NCBI GenBank assembly: GCA_943736015.1
Contig: OX031059.1
Span: forward strand, 17,670,001-17,734,000
Direction: 5' to 3'
Source: Tridacna crocea
Lineage: Eukaryota > Mollusca > Bivalvia > Cardiida > Cardiidae
DNA length: 64,000 nucleotides
In this document: piece after piece, positions 49,727-60,764 of the stretch
Layout: every line of letters starts with the position of its first letter
Position numbering within the stretch: position 1 is the stretch's first letter
The notes under the pieces: model-generated
Told to the model about the DNA's origin: nothing
The model's input: only the letters and a program-made list of their open reading frames with translations
The model's database searches: none
Translations under genes and position numbers: made by a program

Positions 49727-49937
49727 AACTCTTAGGCTGCTCAGTGCAACTCAAGGACCTTTTGCAGACAGTGTTGATCAAGATCAGATTGCACAAAACA
49801 TATAGTCTGATCTTTGATCTACACTGTCCAATAAGGGGATATTTTATCCTGAAAAAATATCTTTGAAATAGCCAAATTTTGGTTTTTGCTATCAGTTTTG
49901 AAGGTTTCATCTCAGTTACTTAGTAGGATAAGAGTTG
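49727..49937. mobile_element. Hairpin MITE family 2 copy
   Basis: CAACTCTTAGGCTGCTCAGT at the left, core ATCAAGATCAGATTGCAC and mirror, and GGATAAGAGTTGAA at the right. The terminal TTAA has decayed to TTGA at the right and TCAA at the left. Confidence 0.6.
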
Positions 49938-50164
49938 AATTTTAAACGAACAAATCTACCAGACTATAAAAGTTCTGTACTATTTAGTATTTATAACATT
50001 TACAGATAGAATTTGGTCAAAAGTTTCTCAAAAGAGACTTTGCAAAGGATATGAAATCATTGTGGCAAAAGGAAAATAGCATGTAACCAGCAATTTTCCT
50101 CAAGATTCTCATTATGTTTTCCAAAAGCCTAAACAGTGTCCCTAAGTATCGGGACTGTCTTGTA

Positions 50165-50800
50165 AAGAGTTAAATTCCATGAGAATTATTTGATTAAAAT
50201 GTATAAGAAAGAGTCATATACAAGCATACTGTTTGACAAAATTTTTCATCGTTTTAAATAAGCTACGGTGTGGTCTACATAATTATGTGCAAATATGATT
50301 TTCCTTGTTTCATATATGACGAAAAAAATAGATAAATAACCGTTTTTCTCAATTAGATACAGTTGAATTACAATATCGAATTATATCTTTTATCAATCAA
50401 CCCAATAAATGATGCCCATAGACTCGTGCTGCAAAACTATCGCGGCCGGGATTTTTTAAAAAAAATTATGGTCTAGGGGAGAAAACTCGTACTGTCTAGG
50501 AGTAAGAGTAAAGCAAGAGTAGCCTCCCTTATAATGATCGGCCCTTCATCATTTCTCCTAGACGCTTGACGGATCAAAGTACTAAACACCAGGGAAAAAG
50601 GTGACGTGCATGTAACGTTTTTAATCTGTTTTTGATGAAGATTTCAATTAATTTTAACAAAACAGTGTCATTGATATTGATTTTAATACAAAACACTAGA
50701 ATCTAAGTTTTAAATAAGATTATTTCCTGCTTTTTCTACTTGAAATTCGAATGGAATCACCGAGAAAGGTTTGAATCTTGAAAATCGCCATTTGCAAAGG
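50165..50800. other. Gene-free stretch
   Basis: Sequence not resembling the repeats elsewhere in the window. No supported frame, RNA gene or motif was seen. Confidence 0.45.
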
Positions 50801-50989
50801 TATGAAGCTTGCGGACGGCATAGTTTGATATGACGCTTCGCAGAATGTACGATCTGATTCTGAGTCTACATAGTTTACTTGTTTCGTAAACCTTTCAGTA
50901 CAAAATAAATAAACTTAAATTCCAGCGGACGGCAATAAATACAATCTGTTGAAACTTACAAAGATTTTGATTGTATAGGCTTGACTGCA

Positions 50990-51100
50990 TCAGCGGGCGG
51001 CATAGATCAAAGACCAGACTGCACGTTCTGTGCAGTCTGATCTTGATCTATGCCGTCCGCAAAAGTCTCTGCTTTCGCCTAAGGCGCCGAAAGGGTTAAG
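50990..51100. mobile_element. Hairpin MITE family 2, perfect core
   Basis: GCGGGCGGCATAGATCAAAG to ATCTATGCCGTCCGC forms a long near-perfect palindrome, and GCGCCGAAAGGGTTAA closes it. Its ends differ from other copies, so it may be a subfamily. Confidence 0.58.
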
Positions 51101-51227
51101 CCTATTTGGATAGAGTTAAAATCTTTACAAGATAGATCTAGAGGGCTCTAGTTCCGGTAAACTGTTTGTTCAAATCGTCGACAGAGGTTCGATGTCTAAG
51201 GCGCGTAAAAACGAAAACTTCAAAGTG

Positions 51228-51335
51228 CCATATATAACGAAAGTTGCCTTTGTGGTCTGTGTAGATAATGATCAGACTGCACAGAACGTTCAATCTGATC
51301 TTTGATCTACAGCGTCCACTTTCCTCAGACTTTCT
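51228..51335. mobile_element. Hairpin MITE family 2, partial copy
   Basis: GATCAGACTGCACAGAACGT and CAATCTGATCTTTGATCTAC are the arms. Confidence 0.5.
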
Positions 51336-51663
51336 GGACAATTTTATTCAATTTTAAAACGTACCTTAATTGTTCGGAAAGTTTTTTTTAGACTGAAATT
51401 ATCTCTTGTTTATTTGGCGCTCTATGGGTTTGAAACGGGAACGGTTTGATATTCCTTGGGATTTATTTTAATTAAACATCATCTTCCTACATAAGCCAAT
51501 TTATGTTTTGAAGTTGAGCTATAAAATGACCTGCTATATTTTAATTTAGCGATATATGTCGATATCGTTATTGAATGAAAACATAGTTTTGTTTGTATAA
51601 GTTTGCATTAAGTTATCGTAGTGGTTATCATTAACTCATTAATTTCATTTACTGAACATCTAT

Positions 51664-52745
51664 TACCTCATGATATCTGTAACCAAATGTTGCATTTTAT
51701 TGTAGCGCGATCTTACATTGGATTCCAAATTCAAATATTGGCGGTTATAATTAACATGAAATAAACGGGAGACTACCTGCCGCCTGTTAAGAAAAGTAAT
51801 AAGTTTGACCAATTTTTTTTTTCTGTCTGGTGGCATGTCGTTTTCAGAACGGTTAAAATTAACAATTTGACCATATGAACTGATTGAAATTCGTTACACC
51901 TAGATGAAAAATAATCGTTTGTCAAACAGATCGTCTCTACAGACGTTACCGTGTTTATTCGTCCTCGGTTTTATGCTTGCTCTTGGCTAGCATTTTTTGT
52001 AAGATGCACAGGCATATAAGGACCAGAGACAGGAAGAGGAGGTTCCATGTCCCGCCTTCTGCATATTCAATGCACATACTGTAGCCGCAGTAATTTAGCA
52101 GCTCCCGGAAGTAGCTAAAGCGAGGTTTTGGGCGGAATCTTTGTTTTGTAGGCGTACCATCCAATGGTATGCACGTACTCACGACGTGAAGCAGTTAGAA
52201 ATAAGTCCTTTCCTCTCCGATAAGGGAGGCAACTGTGGCATTACTACTTAAAAAATTTTGTACGAGTTGTTTCCCTTTGACCTTTAGTCGTTCATCATTC
52301 TCTTGCAAGACTCTTATATTTTGAAAGAGTATCAGCCCGGAACAAAAAGCAAACCAAAGTGGAGATAAATGGACGAAAATAAGCGATAGTAGCATCAAAT
52401 TAAACAAATTAAGGAGAGAAAGCAACGTAAATTGGTGCTACAAACAAAAATTGATGCGAAAGGAACAAACCGGAAATAGCAAATAAGCTTGGTAGAGAAG
52501 ATATGGCACTATTTCCATGATTTCATTACGATTCTACGGGTGCCAATGGTTATAAGTCGCATGTATCTTTTTTTAAAGTTAACACAAATTGTATATCTTT
52601 GCATATGAACCATAATAAAACAGTAAACATGAACGAGATTCATTTGTTCAGTATCCGGATTGTAGATATATTCGGATAAAAGTTTGAATTGTGAGAAAAA
52701 TTTGAAATATATTCAATACAACACTTTAAGTGAGTTGAAAAGAAA
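51664..52745. repeat. 1.1-kb dispersed direct repeat, right copy
   Basis: Counterpart of 43391-44480. Shared landmarks include 'CATATTGGCGG'-like text near the start, 'GGCATGTCGT', the coding block, and 'AGTATCCGGATTGTAGATAT' near the end. The copies differ by scattered substitutions and small indels. Confidence 0.7.
51955..52425 (-). pseudogene. Unidentified small membrane-protein-like frame, copy 2 (internal stop)
   Basis: A 157-codon frame is interrupted by a single TAA at 52195-52197, where copy 1 has CGA (Arg). It shows a first hydrophobic segment (LIFVHLSPLWFAFCSGLIL), then VLQENDERLKVKGKQLVQNF and SNATVASLIGEERTYF. After the stop come LLHVVSTCIPLDG, FRPKPRFSYFRELLNYCGYS, a second hydrophobic segment NLLFLSLVLICLCILQ and a charged tail. 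This gives two membrane passes with several Cys between them. Family unknown. Confidence 0.42.
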
Positions 52746-53340
52746 ATAAGAAAATAACATAATTGAGAGAGTTTAGTATAAATACTTTGTAAAAACTTGT
52801 TTCTATCGAATGGCAGTCATTTGAACACCCAGTAATTTCGACATCCAGTCATTTCGACACATTTTGGTCATTTTGAGCCCCAGTGGAAAAATGTTTGCAA
52901 ACTTTGGTCATAGCGACGCCTCATTTTTTAGAGCACTTTTTAAACTCGACTTTTTATTATCAAGTTACTTTAATTTCTTTTAAAGATGTCATATCGTTAT
53001 AATTTTGTGTTGGTGTTTGACCAAACATGAATTTTAAATAACTTCATTCAAGGGTAATTACTCCGAGTATGGGTATATCTGTGCAATTTTCTGTGTTCTT
53101 CTCAGCCCTTTATAAAGAGATTAATATGTAGTATAATATTTATCACACCTTCACCTGTCTTTAACTGTGTTTGACTTCACATTTTTATTGATCGGAATAA
53201 ATCATAATTAATGAAAATCCTACAAAATATAACAAATGCCAAGACTAGACCTCTTAAAAAAAAGTTAAGAAAACATATATCCTTCACACGTTCAAGATAA
53301 AAATGTATCTACATACAGTATGTCCATTTTACCAAATCTG
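52745..53340. other. Gene-free stretch
   Basis: Contains a short run of the type CATTTGAACACCCAGTAATT / CATTTCGACACATTTTGG (a 15-20 bp near-repeat), otherwise nothing recognised. Confidence 0.4.
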
Positions 53341-53461
53341 TAATTTACAGAAACCCTGAAAAAGAAGCCTTTTGAAAACATTTTGGGAAAAGGGGAAGAT
53401 GCTGGTAACTACAAACTACATGTACTTCTATATAAATTACCAAAACAATGAGAGATTTTTG

Positions 53462-53762
53462 TACCCCTCCACAAAACGAATGTTTTCTGAGGTATACTGG
53501 AATCATCCTGTTTGTCTGTGTCTCTGTCTGTGTGTCTGTGTACAAAATACCAGTAATTTTGTGTCCCAAACTCCTATAGTTTTCCTTGAACTGTATTGAA
53601 ACTTTGCAAATATATTAATCATTATATGGAAGATTTGCAATATGCCTTTTTCAAGTGTCAACTCTTCCTGGTTGAAGAATTATCTCCCCTTTAACTTGAC
53701 ACTCTTTTCTGTCAAAGGGCTGGTAGGGGTATTAAGTCACATTAAGTGACAGCTCTAGTTTG
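53462..53762 (+). mobile_element. Short repeat of the GACAGCTCTAGTTT family
   Basis: ACCCCTCCACAAAACGAATG, GGTATACTGGAATCATCCTG, GTCTGTGTCTCTGTCTGTG, and the end TTAAGTGACAGCTCTAGTTT. Confidence 0.5.
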
Positions 53763-54114
53763 ACTTGCTGAAATAAAAAGGAATTGCAGACAACAAATGA
53801 AGTGTAGTTCAAAGCATGAGATTTGTCTTTGACAGAGTCGAAAACATATTGGGAATGTAGTTCAAAAACGGGTTTAGTGTTTGATAGAAAAAAAAAAATT
53901 GTCAGAAAAAGAGAAAATGCTAGTTCCCAATATTTTCTTGTTTCCACATTATTTTCAAAATACATTTTCCTAGAGGTAAACAAGGGTTAATGAATTTTTT
54001 TCTTTCCATCTTTGTAGTGTGAATATGGAAGTGAGGTGCAAAACGCAGAAACTAGTTTACCTTGTTGGAGAAGAGAGAAATCACCAAGCATGAGACAAAA
54101 AACCTTAATATTTT

Positions 54115-54450
54115 TCAGGAAGAAGTTGTGAAGTTTTTAACAAAAAAATTGGGCAAGAGTCTTCCACCATCCACACTCAGTGGTTTTTTGAAAAACAAAG
54201 AGAAATGGACCAGTGGTTCAGAAGATTACAGGGTTTAGACTATCACACCAAAACACATGAGCCTGGATGAAACCCTTTATCGTTGGTACTCAGACTTAAG
54301 TTCAAGAAATATTGATGCAAGTGTTAATATGCTTGTCAAGAAGGTGAAGAAACTCGGCTGTGAGCTGGGGATTCAGGATTTATCTTATTCCAATGGATGG
54401 CTGGCCAAATTTAAGAAATGCCATAGCACTGCAGCATGCAAACCTAAATG
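54115..54450 (+). pseudogene. CENP-B/pogo (Tigger-like) transposase N-terminal fragment
   Basis: The plus strand reads EEVVKFLTKKLGKSLPPSTL and SGFLKNKEKWTSGSEDY, then a TAG, then (in frame +1) LDETLYRWYSDLSSRNID and SNGWLAKFKKCHS. 'StlSgfLknKekw', 'leetLy.Wf' and 'SnGWLakFk.rh' are the helix-turn-helix and CENP-B-type DNA-binding signatures of pogo/Tigger transposases. No DDE catalytic region follows; a MITE begins at 54489. A decayed fragment, not a working gene. Confidence 0.72.
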
Positions 54451-54488
54451 TAAGAATGTTTCAAGTCCAACCCAAGTTTTTACTGGAT

Positions 54489-54717
54489 TTAACCCATTAC
54501 CACACAATCCTCACTTTTGACAACCCTGAGAAAGAAGCCTTTGGAACATATTGTGGAAAAAGGAGAAAATGCTGGTAACCAGCATTTTCTTCTTTTCTCA
54601 CAGCGTTTTCAACTCTTCACAAAACAAATTTCAAATTTTTAGTCACTTTTATCTTGTCGCCTACAAATGCATTTGATTTTGACAAGCCTAATATATTGTT
54701 GTTTGGTAATGAGTTAA
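54489..54717 (+). mobile_element. TTAA hairpin MITE family 1 next to the Tigger fragment
   Basis: TTAACCCATTACCACACAAT to TGGTAATGAGTTAA, 229 bp. Confidence 0.8.
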
Positions 54718-54897
54718 TTCTTTATCTAGACCAAATTCCTGTTGACTATTTTTTTTCACCAGCATTTGCTCCTTTTCTCACAATAATTTGTACTCTTTAC
54801 AAAACAAATTTCAAAGTTTTAGTCACCTTTATTTTGTCATCTGCAAATGCTTTTGATTTTGACCAACCTAAAATATTGTCGTTTGGTAATGAGTTAA
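54714..54897 (+). mobile_element. TTAA MITE family 1, abutting copy with deleted arm
   Basis: Starts in the TTAA that ends the previous copy, has only the right arm (CACCAGCATTTGCTCC) and ends TGGTAATGAGTTAA. Confidence 0.7.
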
Positions 54898-54924
54898 CTC
54901 TTTATCTCAACGATAGGATTAATT

Positions 54925-55105
54925 TCTCGCCCATCGCTGACCATTGTTATGATGATGATCATGTGGGAAAGTAGCTAGTGGCTTGGGAAGAAAATTATGC
55001 AAAGTACTGGTAAAAGAAACTACAGGAATGCATGGATAGGTGCACTGGCCACCACGATATAACTGAAGTAATGTTGAAAATGGTGTTAAACACCATTCGA
55101 TCAAT
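54925..55105 (+). mobile_element. SINE fragment, third type
   Basis: Shares GATCATGTGGGAAAGTAGC, AGTGGCTTGGGAAGAAAAT and GCATGGATAGGTGCACTGGC with the copy at 49.5 kb. The tRNA head is missing. Confidence 0.55.
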
Positions 55106-55107
55106 TA

Positions 55108-55330
55108 TTAACCCTTTACAAATCAATCCTTGGTTTTTATGACGCTGACATAGAAGGCTTTTGAAAACATTGTGGGAAAAGGAGAAAATGCTGGTAACCT
55201 GCATTTCTCCTTTTCCCGCAATGTTTTCTACCCTGCTGGAAACAAATCTCATTTTTGAGTTACATTTATTTTTTTGTCTGCAAGTGCTTTCAGTTTGGAT
55301 CAGTCTAAGATTTTTATTGTTAAAGAGTTG
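55108..55330 (+). mobile_element. TTAA hairpin MITE family 1
   Basis: TTAACCCTTTACAAATCAAT. The core has GGTAACCTGCATT. The right end TTAAAGAGTTGA is decayed. Confidence 0.72.
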
Positions 55331-55431
55331 AAACGTCAGATTTAGCTGCAGGAACAGTCAAAATTTAATGCCAATCTGCTCTTTCAACAGGAAAAATGAA
55401 TCTACTGACTTTTTTTGTTTTCATGATTTGT

Positions 55432-55660
55432 TTAACCCTTTCTCAAACAATCCCTGGTTTTTACGGCCCTGAGACATAAGCCTTTTGAAAACGTTGTGGG
55501 AAAAGGAGAAAATGCTGGTAACCAGCATTTTCTCCTCTTCCCACAATGTTTTCTACTCTTCCTAAAACAAATTTCAATTTTTGAGTCACATTAATTTTGT
55601 TGTCGGCAAATGCTTCCAATTTCGACAAGTCTAAGATTTTGTTGTTTGGTAGAGAGTTAA
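55432..55660 (+). mobile_element. TTAA hairpin MITE family 1, complete copy
   Basis: TTAACCCTTTCTCAAACAAT to GGTAGAGAGTTAA, 229 bp. Confidence 0.82.
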
Positions 55661-55779
55661 TCAATTGTCTCGTGGAAGATTTTTATAAAATAAGTGTATA
55701 AATATGCATAAAACTGTATTTAGAAATAAATAAAATTTATTTTATGACTTTTTGTCTTTATATTTCCTTTACTAGTTAT

Positions 55780-56103
55780 CATACAGTCTCCACTTTTAAC
55801 AAAACCCAAGAAGGCTATTGAAAACAGTGCAAGTCTTCAAAAACACTGTGGGAAAAGAAGGAAATGCAGGTGACGAGAAAAGAAGGCTGTTGAGAAAAGA
55901 GAAGGCTTTTGAAAATACTGAGTGTTTTGGAAAACATGTTGGGAAAAGAAAAAAATGCTGGTAACCAGCATTTTCTCCTTTTCCCACAATGTTTTCTACC
56001 TTACAGAAGACGGAAATTATTGTTTGAACAGTAGTCAATTTGTCTTATATAAATGCTTTGAATTTGGTCCAGTCCATATAATTATTGTTTGGTGTAAGGG
56101 TAA
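55780..56103 (+). mobile_element. TTAA MITE family 1 with repeated left arms
   Basis: Several left arms in tandem (near 55815, 55837, 55900 and 55930) precede one full hairpin at 55935-55995. The right end is GTTTGGTGTAAGGGTAAA. Confidence 0.6.
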
Positions 56104-56251
56104 ATCCTGTTGTAGAGATTTGCTGACAAAGGCTGTATTTTGCTGAAGTATGTAAGGGGGAGGTCAAAGCTTTTGCCTGCCTCTCATATTTTATCAGTAA
56201 AAAGGTGAAAAAAGATGTTCTGTTTAACTCCTTACCACACAATCGCAACTT

Positions 56252-56476
56252 TTAACCCTTTCCCAAACAACAAATTCTGGACCCTTCCAAACCGAAAGAG
56301 TTTGTAGATGACAATTTTAGATAGGGGAAAATTGCATAAAGTTCTCAAAAAGGGTAGAAAACACTGGGAAAGGAAGAAATTGCTCGTTACAAGCAATTTC
56401 TCCTTTTCCCAAAGTGTTTTCAAAATACTTTTACTGCAGACACTTAAAAACCAGGGATTGTTAGGGAAATGGTTAA
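56252..56476 (-). mobile_element. TTAA hairpin MITE family 1 with alternative apex
   Basis: TTAACCCTTTCCCAAACAAC to AGGGAAATGGTTAA. The hairpin reads AGAAATTGCTCGTTACAAGC with its mirror, a different apex from the common form. A second head (TTAACTCCTTACCACACAAT at 56224) precedes it. Confidence 0.72.
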
Positions 56477-56666
56477 TGACCATGAGAAAGAAGCCTTTTG
56501 AAAGCATTGTGGGAAAAGGAGAAAATGCTGGTAAACAGCATTTTCTCCTTTTAACACAACGTTTTCTAACCTTCAAAAAAAAATTTTGAGTCACTTTTAT
56601 TTTTGTCGTCTGAATGTGCTTTCAGTTTTGACCCGTTTAAAATTTTGTCGTTTGGTAAAGATTTAA
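56473..56666 (+). mobile_element. TTAA MITE family 1, abutting copy
   Basis: Starts in the TTAA that ends the previous copy (AATGACCATGAGAAAGAAGC) and ends TGGTAAAGATTTAA. Confidence 0.72.
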
Positions 56667-56773
56667 TGTCAGGATATTCAGCCAGCTGCTGGTGTAGCAA
56701 GATGTCCAGTTTATGTTGATGTTTCTCTTACCCTTCCCAACCCTCTCAAAGTACAGCTTAGCCCAGCAACTCC

Positions 56774-56944
56774 TTAACCCTTTACCAAACAATCCCTGGT
56801 TTTAACCAGCATTTTCTCCTTTTCCCACAATGTTTTCTACCCTGCTGGAAACTGATTTCAATTTTTGAGTTACAATTATTTTGTTGTCTGCAAATGTTTT
56901 CAATTTGGCCCAGTCTAAAATTTTGTTGTTTGGTAAGGGGTTAA
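56774..56944 (+). mobile_element. TTAA MITE family 1, left arm deleted
   Basis: TTAACCCTTTACCAAACAAT to TGGTAAGGGGTTAA. It goes straight from CTGGTTTTAACCAGC into the right arm. Confidence 0.72.
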
Positions 56945-57460
56945 TGTACAGGACTTGAGAAAAAAGATGTCACTGGTTCAAATCTCCAGCTTAGCCTCTC
57001 TCTCTGGGAAAATATGTCACCCGTCATGCAAAAAGGGACCATCTGGGATTTCTGTACATGAATTATTTGAAAACAGATCAACGATAGTGCAGTCAGTTTA
57101 GGTTGATATTCATAAATGATCATACAACAAGGTACAATGACCACTTTTCATAAAGAAAACATCATTAAAGCAATTTGTGCAGTCTGATCAGGGTTGACAC
57201 TTTTCACAGTTCCCAGAAGGTCCCTTTTAGTGTGATGGGTCACGTATATGATAGTCACTGCGACTGAATTACATGACTGTATTTTCTCTCTTCCTACTGA
57301 TGATTGTTTAGATCATGCCACAGCTGGTTGTGTGGGAAAGTAGCCAGTGACTAGGGAAGAACATTGTGCAAAATCCTAGAGAAGAAATGCTAGGAAAGCA
57401 TGGATAAGTGAAGTGGCTGCTGTGGTTTCATTGAAAATGTTGGAATGGTGCTAACTGAAA
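56945..57460 (+). mobile_element. SINE of the third type, diverged and interrupted
   Basis: A B-box-like GGTTCAAATCTCCAGC at about 56973 and a body starting GATAGTCACTGCGACTGAAT at about 57249. About 230 bp of unrelated sequence, including a family 2 hairpin remnant, lies between. Confidence 0.5.
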
Positions 57461-57559
57461 AACAAATCTGGCAGACTACAAAACTGATTTTTTCAACATT
57501 GATAGAACTTCAGATGACAAATGAAAACCAAAAACAAAATCTTTGGACCTTGTCTATAC

Positions 57560-59716
57560 ACCCAGCTAATCCTTGACTAGCTTTTCAATGAAAACAAGTA
57601 TAGCACATATTCGCTTCCTGAAAATGAATCTCTAACATCTTTTTTTTCTAGAGGGAATGGAAGGTTTGAAATTTGAATTAAACTTTGTTATTACGATAGT
57701 CAACTTATAAGGTAGTTCAAACAGGAACATTGCAAACATGCAACTATACAGATATTTAAAAATGTCATTTCAAAGTTAGGATCTTTGCTATAAATTCAAA
57801 TGTATGATGTCCCAGTTTTTTGTTAGTAGACTGTCTCTGTCTTTTAGCAGATACTGGAACGATTTTTCGGAAAAATTATCACATTAATAGTTTAAATAAA
57901 TCAAACCACAGATTCCTGGACTTCGAGCCTGTACATTACAAACTTAGCTACAGAATAACGCAAACATTGGTTGAATAATCAGACATAAAAATAGGAAAGG
58001 TCTACTGCAGGTATATTGATGTTATCCACCCCCTCCCCCACACCCCATTTTTTACAACACTGAATCTTTCACCAACTCTTTACGAAACAAAAATTTGAGA
58101 CTTGCCCAAATTGAAAGTCTTTGCAGATACCAATTTGAATGTGGCTTAAAAATGAAATTTTCTTTAGGAAGGATAGCAAGGGAAAAGGAGAAAAGGTTGG
58201 TTACTAGAACTTTATCCCTGTTCAACAACATTTTTAAAAACTATTTTTAAGGGTCGTAAAAAGCTTTGGTTATGTGGCATAGGGTTTTAAATAGTTACTG
58301 CGAATGTTTTCACCCGACGGCAACACTTTGGACTTGTCCAGATACTTAGCATATGGAGACGATTGAATTAACATGGGTCAAATGGTTGTTATTGTCTTTG
58401 AAAAAGTAAAAAAAAACCCAAACTATTGTTGAAACAGGAGAAAATGCATGTTGCAAGCCCTTCCTTTTTTCCCCAAATATTTTCTCTCACACTTTAAAAA
58501 ATTCGTTTTTCGCAGATGTTTCTGAACTATATATTAGTTTCAGTTTAATCACGTTTTTTTTGAAAGTTTGTGGGGGGGGGGGGTTGTGTTATGGTTGAGA
58601 AAGTGAGACAAATAACAGACAGTGGGGCAAATTAAGCACTATTATCAAACATCCTTGTTGCACTTTCAGGCATGTACCTATTGACGAATACCTTCATGTT
58701 ATAGATCATGAACAAAAGAAACGTGGCTTCAGATCAAATTTCAGACCTTCCATAACTTCTTTTAACCTTCATTTTGAGTATTAAAACTAATGAAGTCTTA
58801 CTGAAAAAAGAGAAAATGGGTGAAGGGTTAAACCGGTGTTCCTTTGATCTCAGTATTGCACTGCAGGGTTAGTGGCCTTTAGAACAGCCGTAATGTACTT
58901 GCCTCTTACAGATTAGCACACACATGTCACATAAAATTGACTCTTCTTATCTTTTGTTTCATATTAATTTACCCTTTGGTGATCATTAATGGTCAGGATT
59001 ATGAATTTTATGCAGGTTTCAGAGGCTAAGTCTGTTCTTAGTCTCTACATGCTTTTTTATTTAGATAAGATTTTATAAAATGCATATTTTGTCTGTTTAT
59101 GATTATTTTTTTCAAAGGCAATATCATGAAATATGTATGAATTGTTTTATAATTGATTTTCATAGATTTTTTGCTATGTCATTTTCTTTTCAGTTATGAA
59201 TTTATCCAAATTTAAAGGATTTGCGAACGGGACATACGGCATTTGTTACTGAAATAATGCTATGATTGTCCGATGTCACGTGATATAATGATGTGCCGCT
59301 TACAATAAAATGGAAATATCGCTTATATCAAACCTAATTGGCAAATCGTCTATTGATTGTAATGTTGGAAATTAAATGTAAAATGCTAGAGATATTTCAA
59401 AATTATAGTTTTCAGGAAGAAACTTAATTTTGTTCCATATATCAACAGGATTTTTCTCTCTATTTGTCATGCATCCGACTGTCAAGGGGCGTTACTCCTG
59501 CTTCTTCTTCATGATCAAAAGGAGACCACTTATACAAAAATAAACCAAACTTTGTAATAAATACTCTCCCTTCAATCAAAAAGGTATTCATTTGCTTAGT
59601 GGGTTGACTTTTCAGTCAATATTTGAACAATATGTCTCTGTCTCTTTCAAACTATTAATTCCACACAATGGGTTTCCTTGATAAATACCACTTCAGCGTT
59701 TTCAATGCTTTGATTT
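57560..59716. mobile_element. Foldback-type repeat element, right copy (truncated, without TRIM)
   Basis: The 57560-58400 part is collinear with 42512-43345. The 58400-59716 part is the reverse complement of 41900-40000. It ends with the same inverted terminus (ACCACTTCAGCG). It lacks the 527-bp insertion: the sequence runs straight through GATTAGCAC at 58911. Confidence 0.65.
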
Positions 59717-60235
59717 AGTTTAACCATAGATTATTCATATAATTTACATAGACTAGTTTAACATTAATTCAAACACAAAAAGGATTAGAAAGTAAGCTTA
59801 TAGCTTATATAGTTCCTCTCCAATTTATGGTTAGGTCATTAAATGAAGTCTACTTATAATTGAACCTTACTCCGGCAATAGGGGGCCTTATGCAAGCAAG
59901 ACATCACCTACATGTAGTTATAGACATATCAACTCCTTTTTGTCTAACCTTTGGCTATATCATGGGGTAGAGTTACCCTTTGACATTCAGTAAAATGTAA
60001 AGATATCGAAAAGTTTTAGCCCATGTCAGCCAGTGCAGACTGTGAAGGATGACATAGGTTGATAGTTTTCATAAATGCAATAAGCCCCCCTTTCTCAGAG
60101 CATGGCTCAATTACTTTACTATTTTGACATACATATGAACAGTGAAAGATAAGAAATAGGATCAACAGTATGAAATTAACAAAGAAGGAAATAAACAGTT
60201 TATTTAGATTGGAAATTGTTTGTCAAATTCTATAA

Positions 60236-60346
60236 AATATCTTGGGAAAAGGAGAAAATGCTGGTGACTAGCATTTTCTTCTTTTCCCACAAGTTTAAAA
60301 AAGGTATATCCTTGGGTCATCAAAAATAAGGATTGTGAAGTAAATA
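60236..60346. mobile_element. TTAA MITE family 1, core remnant
   Basis: GGGAAAAGGAGAAAATGC, apex TGGTGACTAGC and mirror; no ends. Confidence 0.5.
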
Positions 60347-60351
60347 GTTAG

Positions 60352-60579
60352 GAACCCTATCCCAAACAATCCCTGGTTTCTACATGTCTGGAATAGATGC
60401 CTCTTGAAAACATTGTGGGAAAAGGAGAAAATGCTGGTAACCAGCATTTTCTCCTTTTCCCACAATGTTTTCTACCCTATCATAGACAGAAATCATCTTT
60501 TCAGCAAGAGTTGAAATGTCGTCTTCAAATGCTTTCAATTTGGTCTAGTTCAAAAGTTTGTCGTTTGGGAAAGGGTTAA
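60352..60579 (+). mobile_element. TTAA hairpin MITE family 1 beyond gene C stop
   Basis: GAACCCTATCCCAAACAATC to TGGGAAAGGGTTAA, with a perfect core. It lies 39 bp downstream of the gene C stop on its transcribed strand and may be part of the mRNA 3' end. Confidence 0.76.
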
Positions 60580-60617
60580 AGCACAGATAAGAATGATCAA
60601 TGGCCATGATGTAAAAC

Positions 60618-60764
60618 TCAATCCATTGACCACAGTTCAGTTGGCAAATAAGTCCTGATTCTAGCAGCCAGGGTCCACTCGGCTTCCATAAAGAATCTAA
60701 ACCCTGTCAGGAGTTCAATGTCCCGCAGTCGAACAACATTCTGCTTTAAATAGTCCATGACAGT
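60618..60764 (-). CDS. ENPP gene C, terminal exon
   Basis: The exon encodes [20 protein letters not shown], then GFRFFMEAEWTLAARIRTYL and PTELWSMD, ending in TGA. It is 147 nt, exactly as B16. A hairpin MITE ends at 60579, 39 bp beyond the stop and so probably inside the 3' untranslated region. Confidence 0.95.
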   Translation of the reverse strand, partial: TVMDYLKQNVVRLRDIELLTGFRFFMEAEWTLAARIRTYLPTELWSMD

